Positions 14,991-26,800 of a stretch of 64,000 nt of DNA are shown piece after piece. This stretch comes from Scatophagus argus (taxonomy: Eukaryota; Chordata; Actinopteri; Scatophagidae), in NCBI RefSeq assembly GCF_020382885.2, contig NC_058502.1:12613950-12677949 (forward strand). The letters run 5' to 3'. How positions within the stretch are numbered: position 1 is the stretch's first letter; every line of letters begins with the position of its first letter. The notes beneath the pieces are model-generated. The model had not been told where the DNA came from. It ran no database searches and was given only the letters and a program-made list of their open reading frames with translations. Made by a program: the position numbers and the translations under genes.

Positions 14991-15383
14991 GTCAGATAAC
15001 AATATCAATACCACTTCAAGGTATTGATTGACTGATTTCTATGCCATATATGAAGGTACACGCAGCCACTGTTTAGCTCAGCTTAACATAAGGACTAAAG
15101 AGCAGGAGGAAACAGCCAGCCTGGTCCTGTCTAAAGGGTAACTCCTGTAAAACCACAAAATGTCGTTCTCTCCCTTGGGTTTTTGTACACATTAAACAAA
15201 TTAGAAATTAATTGTTAATTAGTGGACTGTAGGAATGCTGGCAGGTTGATTTTGTTAGTTTTGGACAGAGTGTGGCTACCTGTTTCCTCATGTTTTCAGT
15301 CTTTATGCTAAGGTAAGCTAACCGGTCTTCTGGGTGTACCTTCATACTCACCACTTGACAGTGGTATCAATCTACTTATCTAT

Positions 15384-15387
<4 letters not shown>
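14991..15387. repeat. Foldback (MITE-like) element with long imperfect inverted arms
   Basis: Left arm 14991-15127 and right arm about 15263-15387 are imperfect reverse complements. Shared phrases include TGAAGGTACAC, GCTTA(A/C)C, CATAA(G/A)GACT, AGGAAACAG and CAATACCACT. Between them is a 135-bp spacer. The architecture is that of a non-autonomous DNA transposon common in fish; no transposase is present. Confidence 0.75.

Positions 15388-15416
<29 letters not shown>
15388..15416. repeat. A29 homopolymer
   Basis: Uninterrupted run of 29 A directly after the right arm of the foldback element. Confidence 0.95.
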
Positions 15417-15418
<2 letters not shown>

Positions 15419-16385
15419 ATAAGCATATTTGCCTTCATGACAATAGCCTTAAAAACATTGCTGCCAGACTCATACTGGTGGTAAACATACACTGTTAAAC
15501 TGACACTGAGTCCAGGAGATATGAGCCATTATGGAAATGCTTCCATAAACCACAAACCTGGCAGAGGACATCCTGCTCCTCCGAGTCTTAAAAGTAAGAT
15601 TTGATGGATAAAGTGTGCTGAAGCTTCTACCAATCCACCCCCCACGTACTGCACACATCAGTGAAAAAGCTTTCATGTGAAGCCCAGAGGCCCAACAGCT
15701 ACCATCACAGATTAACCACACGACTTTGCTCCCTGAACTTGTCATGGTCTTACTGGAAAACACACTCCACTGTGGTTTAAGAAGCCTCTTGGCAGAACAC
15801 TGCAGCTCAGCAAAGGAGTTGATCTTGCTAACTCCACTAAGGTGATGAGGTGTCAGAAAATTTAAAAGCAGTAGCGCTATTCATGGAAAGGTACAGAAAG
15901 ACGGTTTTTCAGACTGGTAAGTCTGTGCGACACAGGAGCAGTATAGTAACATGTAGCATTTTGTTGTGTACTTACATTATCCCAATCTTCAAACCCAGCG
16001 AAATCCGTAATTTTATTCAACGTATTGTCGTTTTTCATTTGGTCTCCAGAATTTCTGGGAAAGAGTAAGAAAGTCTGCAAATGCGGTGAAGCGTGATGTG
16101 AATAAAACTTGAAACATTATCTCTTCTGGTGAACATTTCATGCCAGAATTTTTATCAGCAATAGTGTTGGTTTAACAAGGAGGACAACAATCCCCATGAT
16201 CTCACACTACCTGCATTTTTTGTTAAGGTTTGACTGAGAGACCCCTAATAGCAGAATTTACATACTGTGCATTTAAATCACATGCATTCAGAGGCATTTT
16301 AAAATTTGCCTATTTTCAATTCAGAACTGCAGAAATGACCTTATGTGCATAACCCCAGTAAAGGAGCAAATTGTTATTTTAACTT
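15417..16385. other. Desert segment, no gene seen
   Basis: Only short open frames without similarity or splice support. No recognisable repeats apart from the neighbours listed. Confidence 0.4.
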
Positions 16386-16497
16386 AGGCCAGGCTAGCTG
16401 TTTCAATATTTCCCATGTTTATGCTGAGCTAAGCTAACCAACTGCTGGTGTGGCACATCTTTGGCCATACAGATACAGGAGTGGTATTGATGTTTTC
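16386..16497. repeat. Solo arm of the same foldback family
   Basis: Resembles the right arm of the 15.0-15.4 kb element: GGCTAGCTGTTTC, TTTATGCTGAGCTAAGCTAACC and GAGTGGTATTGATG occur in the same order. No second arm was found beside it. Confidence 0.6.
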
Positions 16498-16599
16498 CTC
16501 TACCCAAAACGGCTCAGAGAAATTTTATTTAAGCGGTAATGTTTACAGTTTTAAAACGCACATAGATTAAAAACCATACATACATTCATATATTATTGT

Positions 16600-17000
16600 A
16601 TCACACTGCGATTATATATGGCCCTCTTCAAGTTCTTAATGACCTGTCTTTTTTTATCTGGCGTAATTATCAAGCCTAAAAAGCAAAACAAGAACGAGAG
16701 GTGGTGGAATATTTCTTAATGGGCCTCTAACACTTCCTCAGCTTCTCTGCTCTCAAATTGGGTGCAGATGAGGATAAAATACTTGATAGTGCATACGCGG
16801 TGTGAACAGTGTGCCCTGACACCTCTAGAGGACATCAGATGCTCGGCCTGATCTGCCAAGTGTATGAGCAAATATGTTTTCCTCTTCTGCTTGTATCCTG
16901 CTATTGGTTAGGTGTGTGCGCTGGTGCAATGTGCAAACACGCATCATGTGAACGACAAGGCTTCTAGAAAATTAAAGGTCAACAACAAAGAACAGAACGA
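16600..17000. promoter_or_regulatory. Candidate conserved non-coding element C
   Basis: Balanced-composition, non-repetitive block within the desert with a GGCGTAATTATCAAGCC motif near 16660 and further complex, non-coding text. It could be an msx3 enhancer; the call rests on texture and location only. Confidence 0.3.
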
Positions 17001-18580
17001 ATGGGAGTTGTCAGCAAGTAATGACTGCTGCCAATAAACAGTGAAACACACACACACACACAGTCACAAGATGTTATTGCACAAAATGTAAGGAGTGAGC
17101 CAAGAATAAATTGCCTGTCTGTAACTATTTAAATGCAGCATTAAGTCATGATTTATGCCTGTAAACCTGGGACAGAAAACATGCTCCAAATGTTGCAGCT
17201 TGCAGCAGTTTATGGGGGAAACCACCAAAATGAATATTTGACTAAAGTCCCATTTTTAAATAAATGATCTCGGCTTCATTTTGTGTCTGTTACACAGTGG
17301 TCGCATGAGGCTTATGAGCGTGCGTATGTGCATAAGGACTGCACAGTTTGCTGTACTTGCTTAAACTTACTTACACGCTTGTACAATATGTTGTCAGATA
17401 CAGCAGATTAATATGTCATTGCCACTGATGACAGCAGTCTCTTCAAACTGTGACTTTAAGTGCAGGATCTGATGCTCTGGCTCTGTCCCAAAACCAATAA
17501 CTGCTTATTACTGCTAAGACAGGAATGCAGCCGTCATGTTTAAACTTGACTTAAAATGGCATCCTTATCAGGACTCCTCTACTGGCAGAGAAACAAATAG
17601 AAAACAGAATATTTAACAACTTGAGACATCAGACTCCACGCTAAACCTTAAAGCAAACTGCATCGCTGTTTGAAATGTGATAATGAACATATTGTACGCC
17701 TCGTATGCAAACAGAAAAGTTGCCCCTGCACACTAAAACAATCATCAGCACCAAAACCTCATCATCACCATCATTACTATCGGTAAATCCCATAAAGGTC
17801 GTCCCGGAGCACAGGGCTGTATTTGAGGCTAACCACCTCTCTGTCTTTACTCACAGTCTTCCGTCATATCCCCCACACTCACAACATTTAGGAAAGCTGG
17901 GGTTTTCTAAATAACTAAAATTAACTCAATGATCTACAATTAACTTAATTGATGCTTCACCAACACCCATTAAACACACATTAGACATCTCACGGTGGAG
18001 TTTAACCGCATGAATTACAGGGCTGGGGGAAGGACCTCCATGGAAGAGCGGAGGCGAACATGAAATGTTGTGACGATGGTCTGCTGTACAGGGGAGCTGT
18101 CAGACTTGTGAAGCAGCCGCAGAAAGAATTAGTGAACCATCTGCTCAGCAGTTGCATGCAGGCACTTCAGCATCTGACACTGCCTTTAACATGTTTCACT
18201 GCTAATGCTTAATAGAATGTCTCCTGAATGAACATGTGGGATTTTAGGGGGATAAGATGAAGGGCATGATGAGTCAGTCAGTCTGGGGCCCAGGGGCCAC
18301 CTGACTAGGTAATGCCCGAGACAGTTTTCCAGCAACAAAAGTGGTGATGACAGTCGAGGCGGACAAGGGGATGTGGATCAGGAGCTGCAACAGACAGACA
18401 TGAAAAGGAACTTTCCTCTCTGTCTGTTATGTAAGTGATAACAGAAGACTGGAAAGCTCATTGTCTGTTGCAGAGGAGACGCAGAGGAGTATGACTGACT
18501 TACTTAGTTGACTGTGTGAAGGATAGCCATTAGTAATGCCAGCTGCTTGAACCGACAAAGTCATGCCACTGCTTTGACAG
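17001..18580. other. Desert segment, no gene seen
   Basis: Has a short CA run at 17047-17060. No exon chain or RNA gene recognised. Confidence 0.4.
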
Positions 18581-18661
18581 TGTGTATCAACCACGCAAAT
18601 ATTATATTATAGACCCAATAATGAGAGGGAAAACTCAGGTGGTCCCTTTTTCTCTCTCTTT

Positions 18662-18684
18662 CACACACACACACACACACACAC
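18662..18684 (+). repeat. (CA)n microsatellite
   Basis: About 11 uninterrupted CA units after a pyrimidine-rich run. Confidence 0.9.
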
Positions 18685-19120
18685 GTACACAAAAATACGC
18701 TATGCCATTATCCTTCCTCAATCACACCCCTCATAAACTCAGTAAACATGTGGGAGCTGTTAAAGTAAGTTTAATGGCTATTTACTGTGTTTTGGACGCT
18801 TCTCATTAAACACTTTTTCCACTTGAGGAGAACTAATGTTTTGGAAAACTCTGTTAAATGAAACACTCATCATGCCAACACTTGGCACATGTGGCTCATT
18901 AATTAAAAGGACTGCCCTCTACAGGACAAACTGGAGAACTGCAGAAACTGACATGCACTTACAATCGATGAGATTTTTTTAATCTGTTGTTAATTTTTCT
19001 TGCCAAAAAACCTGTAATAACTTTTTTGTGTAACATTGTTGTCTATGTACACATCGAGAAAATACTTAGAAGTTATTTAAAGCTGTGTTTGGGGCCACCT
19101 GATGAATATAAAGATACAAT

Positions 19121-19285
19121 ATTCACTCTCTTTTTGGCTCTGTTTTTTGGTCTCCACCAAACTCCTCTGCGAAATCTACTCAAGCTGCAAAATGCTCCAC
19201 TATGTTTGCTAACTTTTTTTTTTTCATTTGGTGCTGGACAGGTAGTGTTCAGTAAGTCTTTAGAGCTTTTCCACTAAAACAGCTG
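19121..19285 (+). repeat. Dispersed repeat, copy 1 (partner at 33781-33951)
   Basis: Starts ATTCACTCTC...TTTGGTCTCCACCAA and ends AAAACAGCTG. The same phrases appear in the same order and orientation at 33781-33951, so the two are diverged copies of one interspersed family. Confidence 0.75.
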
Positions 19286-20242
19286 CTTGCTCTCAATGAA
19301 AAAGAAACAAAGGCGAACTAAATCAATAAAGTTGCAGCCCAGAAAAACAAAACAATGAGCTTCAGCAATGAGCTTCATAGCAAGCTTCAGCTTAAGAGTA
19401 ACTTTCACATAAGTAGTCAAGCGATCCATTATTAACGTAAAAATCTTGATTATAGCCATTAAATGCATTTGTTGAAAATTTCTCAACATTCAGAGATTTG
19501 CTTTAGACTCTTTTAACAACCAACCCAGTTACTCACAGCACACAACTACAACCGTGAGCAGCAACGCAAACCAGTTTGCACTGAAAACACTTACACAACA
19601 GTGAACAGTAACTGCCGGGCCGGGTAGCCTTTCTGGAGTGAGGTACATTCTACAGTTGGTTATTTTTGCATTTATTAGGCTTTTAAAAAAAGAAAGCCAA
19701 GAGAACTTAGAAACTCGCTATTCACACATATCTCTCAGCCAGAACTAAGAGCTGTGTGTACCATCATGTGTTTAAGAGGACTGGCTTTGGAGAGAGTCCT
19801 AAAGGGAAGGGATTGGATTTTTCATTTGGATACATTCAAAATGTGGCCACTCTTGCTAGTTCTTCCAATTTTACCAGCCAACCCCGGCTTTACGATACAG
19901 AGACAAACGGTGCTTTTTCAGCATTTCCTAACATCTGAAAATAGTGATGGTTTATGCCAGAAGGGGTAAAAGAAAACCTTGAGGGTGGAGTACATCAAAC
20001 ATGACAGAAAGAGAAACAATTTGACCTCCTCCCTTCCTCTGTCTCCCCTTTCTACTCTTCCCACTCCGGCCACTGAATGCCTCCTCACTGGAGTCCACTG
20101 CGGCCCTGGCTGCCAGCTGGAGTACCCCTAACCTCTGGCCTCTGACCCCCAGCACCACAGAATTCATCACAGAGCGGCCCGTTCAATGCGCTCAGTGGGG
20201 GGGCGCATCCTGTGAACCAGTGTGATTACAACAGAGGGGAGC

Positions 20243-20280
20243 AACAGTGAGTACAGGTGTTAACAGTGAGTACAGGTGTT
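20243..20280 (+). repeat. Perfect tandem duplication of a 19-bp unit
   Basis: AACAGTGAGTACAGGTGTT occurs twice back to back (20243-20261, 20262-20280). Confidence 0.95.
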
Positions 20281-20754
20281 ACAGATGTTCTTTACACTGC
20301 TTGAATCACCGCCCTTCCCTTGATATTCACAACACATTGTATCCATAAGATCACAGAAATCCTCTCAGCGTCTGTCACGCTCTGAATTTGGGTCTGTTTG
20401 CATGTCATGGTCCCATCTGTCCTGATGCTCCTGGGTTAAAGAGGGGATCCTGCTGTTCCTTGATGGAAAGCTGCCTGCTACAGAGAGATCTGGTTACAAG
20501 AGCGCAGCGCTTTCATCCTTATTAAAGAAACATGTGCCCGCTCTGTGCAGTTATGTCAGCAGATGAAATGTTTTATTCTCTCCTCTGCTTTTAGTTTATT
20601 TCTCAATACAAATAAGGATATAACACAGATATGATCGGATGACAAAAGTCTTGGCTTTTGAAGTTCATACTTTTCTTTATAATAAGAAATGGCAGGTTCA
20701 ACATATGAGAATGAGTAAAGATTAATAAAAGATTGTTATTTGTATCTCAGAGAA

Positions 20755-20965
20755 TGTGATTTATGCCTCCTTTTTTTCGTCATACTTCAAATACCAGTGG
20801 TTTTGTTGTTGCACAGTGAGAGGATAATTACAGACTCCCTGGTGACAAAAGAATGTCAGACCCAGCTGATTCAATTAAAATGATTACTTAATCTTTGGTC
20901 TTCATCATTTATCCACAACTAATTGGAACAGTGCTTCTAGGGCTGTTCTCATATGCAGGTTTGGT
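20755..20965. promoter_or_regulatory. Candidate conserved non-coding element D
   Basis: Dense homeodomain-core text: GAGGATAATTACAG, CAATTAAAATGATTACTTAA and ACTAATTGG within 200 bp, in a stretch without repeats or coding potential. Enhancer-like by motif density only. Confidence 0.35.
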
Positions 20966-23099
20966 GTTGCAGAATCTGTCTCCTAAACTTCCCCAAAAAT
21001 CCAAGCATCTAATGAAAGTCTTTCCAGCACATTACAATTGAATATAAAATCGAAAATCTGTACCGTCAGCTTAGGAAGAAATTTCTCAGCATCAGCAAAC
21101 TGCAAAGTTTTTCTTACCCACTGATATGCAAGTCAGTAAAGTAAAGACAACTCATCTGTTTTAAAACACAGGTTATTGTGATGTCCTGATGTCAGGGTGA
21201 AGAAAAGACGTAAGAGGTTTAAAGATTTAACTATAAATGTTTAAAATGTTGGCCTAAGACTACAGAGAAGAATTGTTTTATACCTTCTAATCTGAAATTA
21301 AATGGTTTTCAAGAATATTATATTGTCTGGGACATGTGAAAGTAATGACAAATAAAACTTGCAGAAATTTGCTTTAAAAGATATAAAAAAGGCATCTTGG
21401 GTATGAAAATATGTGATTGTCAAACTCTTTTTAAGTATGTTTCGTTGTTTAAGTGATATGTTCTTTTTTTAATCCAACAATCTCCAAAAATAAGAAAAAA
21501 AAAATTACAATTTGCATTAGATAAGTACATCTAATAACATATCAACATTTATTTTAAGATACAGTATTAGTATAGTATATATATAGTAGTAAGATGTTGC
21601 AATCATTTTTTGAAAATACTCAGGGGTATTTTCAATATTTAACAACTTAACAACTGTCTTAATCCTGAGATTTTTTTTGTGTGTAATTTTATGTTCAGTA
21701 ACTGCCGTGCAGAAAAAATGACAAATTGTAATCTAAGTGGAGGAATCCTGTTTCCTATAATGCATAGTTCATCAACAGGAGTCACTACAACAACGTCCAT
21801 TCATGTTTGACTGCAAAGTTGCTCATTACACATCATTCAGCGCCATGTTAGCTATCCTCGTTACAGTCAGAGGATGAAAGTCAGACCTCTGGATCCACTC
21901 CACTAACAGATTTTCATTTCTTGAAGATGACTGTTCCTTGTAGATGTTTATCTCTGCAGTTTGTGCTCCCTGACCTCACCCCCCCGCCACCCCAGCCCCC
22001 ACCCCAGACCACTGCTTTGTTCCTTTGCTGTGCCCTGTGGAAAGTTTGGCTCCAACCTTTTCATACCATAATTACATAGCTGCACAACACAGACAGACAG
22101 TGGAGTAAAGAGAGACGCAGCATGAAAGGGAAAGCGGTCACCATTACTGATACGTGATAACTTGGTGCCACTTACCCGCAGTGTCACACTGTTACACTGC
22201 AGTGATATGATTATTGATGTTGGACATGATGTGGACAAAGCCAACTACAGATACAGTTCAGAGACAGAAGGTGACCTGCTAACTTACAGCGCAGTATGGT
22301 GTGATTTGAAACTTATTCATTCATTTATATAATTTTGTTGTACAAGCCTGTGTTGTTTAATGACTGATAAATGAATCTTGTATCTTGACTCATTGCTCTA
22401 AGCACTCTTTAACTGGATGTTCAGGAGTCTATTTATAAGCTCTTATGTAATGCAACAAAGCACAACATGCACAGAAATCCAGGGTATTTTTTTCTTTTTT
22501 TCACGTTTCTTTTCAGAAACTGGGTTGGCAGGGAAGAATTCTGTGTGCTGAGCTATGATTCAAAAGCATGTGTCATCACTTCGTCAAAGAAATAAAATCT
22601 GAGATTCAGCCTCTTCTCCCGTGGTCTCCGTATCATCAGTAATGAGATGTCCTGATGTGGAGAAAGCCAAAGATTAAGTATTCAAGCAAGGCGTTGAAAG
22701 GTGCACAGAGCAGAGTTAACAGTTACAGACATGCTGTCTGGACTGGCCAACAGGCAAACCACAGGATCTTTTTCGCTAGATTTTACAAGTCAAATGTTGC
22801 AGTTTATATTTACAAGTTCTGATGTGATTTATGGTTGATAAAAGAAATCTTGGATGCCTCTGTGCTATTTCTTTTTTTTTAAAATCTGAGTAGAAGGTGT
22901 TTGACATGAAAAGGCAATGAACTGGACACTGTATGTACGTTAGGATGTATTTCAGGAACAATTTAAACAACAAAGATAGTTAAATGTTGAACCAGGAGAA
23001 GTTAAACTGAAAAGTCACATCGCTCTTTGCAAGTGAAACTAACACTATGATGTCCACTGTGCCCTCTCCAAACAAGCCAACACAAGATGAATCTCACTA
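20966..23099. other. Desert segment, no gene seen
   Basis: AT-rich, with a (TA) cluster near 21575 and a C-rich strand at 21979-22010 (see findings). No gene or RNA recognised. Confidence 0.4.
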
Positions 23100-23660
23100 A
23101 AAGGGGTTACTATCAAATTATTGGTTTACACAGCCCTATGAACTTATCCCTGAGGAAAGATGCTTGCCAGAATAGGATTTTACTAATGTCACTAAATCAT
23201 TCCCAGCTGGCCCGACTGCAGGAAATGCGTCTTTCTTCTCAAAACCTCAGAGCAAATAATACATGAAGCATGGTGCATTCATGAGCATGTCTGTCCTCAG
23301 AACTTGTGTTGAACTGTCTGTCCTGGGCTTCGTGGCGTTTAATGTCCCCCAGGGCTGCGGTAACAGTCTGTCAGTCTGCTCAGCCCCTAACAGCCCATAT
23401 TCACCACTTAACCTTTCGAAAATGGTCAGCTAACTTCAGAGGGAAAAACTATTCCTGGTTCAAGAAGGTGTGAGGAACGCCAGATCAGTGAGCATTGATT
23501 CCATAATTATGGCAACAACCGCCTTAAGGTCAGCCACACAGTGACTGTGGGTCTAATAGACATTTGAGCAGGCTTTGGTCTCATGCTTGTGAAAGCAGTT
23601 TAGTAAAGGGGTAAACAGCCTGGGGCCAGCAATAACAGAGTGGAACTGATTAGAGGAGGA
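23100..23660. promoter_or_regulatory. Candidate conserved non-coding element E
   Basis: About 560 bp of high-complexity, balanced sequence, including GATTCCATAATTATGGC near 23500, with no repeat similarity. The most enhancer-like stretch in the desert by eye. Confidence 0.38.
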
Positions 23661-25520
23661 GAAGGAAGGAGGGAGAGAGGAAGAAAAGAGAGGAAAAATG
23701 AGACAGGGACTGATAGCATCTTTTTACCCAACTTAATTTTATTAGACAGCTAAAGGCTCCATAATCTCTCAGAGGACTGTGGGTCTAAAATCCCATGTGA
23801 AATGTAAACATTAACAAAAGAATATGGCAGAAATAGTTCTGGATTTTGGGGCATGGGTGGGTAAAACTCTTGTTTGTTTATTTTCCCTAATGCATATTCA
23901 TTCAGCTTAGTTTCCCTCCATATTTTTCCCCCGTTCATCCATACACACATCCCCTCTTCAGCGAATCCCAGTTTGTGAACTGCTGGTTTAAGTCTATAGT
24001 TTATTAAGATTTCATGCTTAAACTTAACTTCTTCAAAAGTTCTATAATGAACAAACTCAAACTAACACATAACTAGACCTAATAAATCAGCACCACAACA
24101 CAACCCATGCAGCTTGTGCTAAAATTGTGCTAAAATTCCTTGTAATGTCATACATTAAGGGTGATATGCATTTGCAGCAGGTACCAATGACTGTACATAA
24201 AGATCTTTATATAGAGGCAGAGACACTGAAAGAAATCAATACAAAGAGCATTTGATAAGAAGCTGCATAATTTTCATGGAATGCTGTCATGAGCTCAGCA
24301 GCGACGTCGGCAGGTTCGCATCTTCCAAAACCACTAAACTATTTAGCCAGGATGAGAACACCTACGCTCAGCTTTCCTGAAACAGAATTACAAACGTGAC
24401 ACTACTGTCCTCTTCCTCGCTGTCCGAGCTGTAGCCACATCCACTGCCCAATTTAATAGAAGTACTGTCATCTCCGGTCAGCCGACGCATTACATTTTCC
24501 TTCACAGATATCTAAATGCTTGTTAACATGCTACACACATCAAGACACACATATTTCCTCCTGTTACAGAACAGGAGACTGTATCACTGAAGGTGTTTTT
24601 GTCATGTCAAAGATGTCTATTTTCTGAACAGGATAAAATGTTCGAGGAAAAACCTCTGTACAACCAAAAAAAATAGCACAAACAGTTTCACAGAAGGCAA
24701 ATCATTCTGGGCAAACAGTAAACAGACAGTATGTGAGCTGATGAAAACAGCATTGAAGATACACTTTGCCCCTTGATAACAAACGGTAACATTTATGTGC
24801 CACCATGAGCCACCCGTATGACCATATTACAGAGTAATATATGGGCTGCTAAGATCTCAAATGGTTCTGAAGAGTCACAGTGACTTAGCACCTATTCGTA
24901 ATTTGAAGGCAGAGATTCAGAGATCCAGGTTGCCAAATTCTAGTTTGACGGGATGCTGTAATTACCAAGAAAGAGAAAGGATAACCCTCTTTTCCTTTCC
25001 TTCACCACTTCTCTCTGTCCCCTCACTTTTAAACCCTTTCTCCATCTCTCATCCCCTCCCTCGCCCTGTCTCTCCATTGCCAACTCTTCATATGTCAGTG
25101 AAAGCTGTTACTAATAAAAGTTAAAAAGCAAACTATGAAAAGGAGGTGAGAGGGAGCAGAGGGAGGTGCATTCTTTCCTGGCTGCATGGGAAGAGTTTTG
25201 CCAGAGCGAGAGCGAGTTCCAGAGGTCTGCGACGGCAGTGGACGGTGGGAGGGGGATAGGAGTTGAGTGTCACCCCCGTCACCCCAGGACATGGAAAAAA
25301 ATGTTTTGTTTCGTCAGGTTTCAAAGGCACACCAATTACATCGGAGACGCAGGATGACCGGACATCCCTGCGCTGCAGCGGCAGAGCTGAAGAAAAAAAA
25401 AAAAGAACCACGCCTTTAAAAACCGAACAGGGGGAACTCATCCTCTCCTCTCATCTCTCATCACCTCTCCTTGACATGGCTATAAGTAGCACTAAAGCAG
25501 CACCCCAATAGCTCATCTCC
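23661..25520. other. Desert segment, no gene seen
   Basis: Purine-rich run (GGAGGAGAAGGAAGG) at 23655-23700 and pyrimidine-rich runs near 25000. Several overlapping open frames near 25.1-25.5 kb lack similarity. Confidence 0.4.
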
Positions 25521-25800
25521 ATCTTCTCTGTGTCCAGAGAAGGCAGCCATTGTGTGCCTGTTCCTCTCTCCCCAAGTCAGTTTCCTATTGAGGCTCTGAA
25601 AGGGCCTTTGAGGGGCCCTGTTTTGGCTGTGCAGCTCACCTGCAGAGGGGAAACTATGGGTCTATTCTAAAGCCCAGCAGCTGCCAGGGCAGAGAGGCTG
25701 GCACCCAGTGGGAGAGAGAATAGCAGCCACAGAGCCTTTCAATATGAAGCCACTTAGTAACAGAAGGCATGTGCCAAGCCTGCAAAGCCAGAATGAAGAG
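25521..25800. promoter_or_regulatory. Candidate conserved non-coding element F
   Basis: GC-balanced block with AAAGGGCCTTTGAGGGGCCC and CACCTG (E-box) text, flanked by AT-rich sequence. Non-coding by eye; regulatory role is inference. Confidence 0.3.
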
Positions 25801-26519
25801 TCACCCTTTGGAGTTCACTAAATATTAGAAAAGAGTTAGAGGCATCTCCTCTTCGCTCCCTTTATCTGTACCTTCGTCACTCTGTGTGTGTCTTGTCTGC
25901 CTGTTTGTGGAATAATAATTCACAGGTAGCAGGACATAGAGAAAACATGGACGGTAAAACATACAATAAAGAGCTTTAGGTCAGGAGGACGGAGGTACCT
26001 AAGATCAACAGGTAAGATCACCTCGAACAAGCAATAACTCTGTCAAACATTTTCCCTCATCCATGTTCAAGAGTGACCGCCAAACTTGCTGTCGTGCGAC
26101 CGATGGAGCCATGATGCCGCTGTGAGGATCTCAATGGCTGCAGGCCTGTGAAGACGCCTTTACCACACAAAGCCCCTTTTCTGTCAGCAGGCTCGCTCCC
26201 ACACTGGCGCTAATTTACGATGCCCTCACAGCAATTTCCACAGTCAGAGAAGTTCAATTGTGTTTTCCAGCTCATTAAGCATCAGCACAACAAAGCTTTC
26301 ATCTTCTCCTTCATCTACTTCTTCCCCCTCTTCTCTCCCTTCACACATCTTCCTCCCTTTATCTGACTGTCCACTAATCTGCCTCTTTTTCAAAGCCTTC
26401 AGTCTAAGTACTAGAGCTAAAATGGGCTTCATTATTAAAACAATTTTCCTTCTCCGTACGTTTAATTCAGGTTTTTTTTTGTCTGGTTTTGTGTTTTGGT
26501 TTGTGTAAAGCACAACCCC

Positions 26520-26800
26520 AAGTCTGAAGGCTCTCCTCATAGAGGCGTAGGGAGAATTTAATGGTTGTTTATTCAGGGGCCTCTGCTATGCCCTCCCATT
26601 TCTTTCAGAGCTTCATGAGACAATGTGGAATCTATTGTAATCTCAGAAGAATCAACTCAGCATATTGGTTCAGGTTGTCACTGTGCTGAGATCATAGGCA
26701 CACATTCTCCCACAAACACGTTGGTGCCCTAAATAAATTTTAATTAAACAATTTTTTTTAATGTAAAATCTGTATTCACATGTCAGATGACCAGGACATT
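26520..26800. promoter_or_regulatory. Candidate conserved non-coding element G
   Basis: High-complexity block ending in AAATTTTAATTAAACAATT near 26740, a tandem homeodomain-core cluster. No coding signal. Confidence 0.33.

Noticed and set aside
24861-25511. Cluster of overlapping short frames on both strands
   Set aside because: Low-complexity pyrimidine-rich text keeps frames open; no start, splice or domain support.
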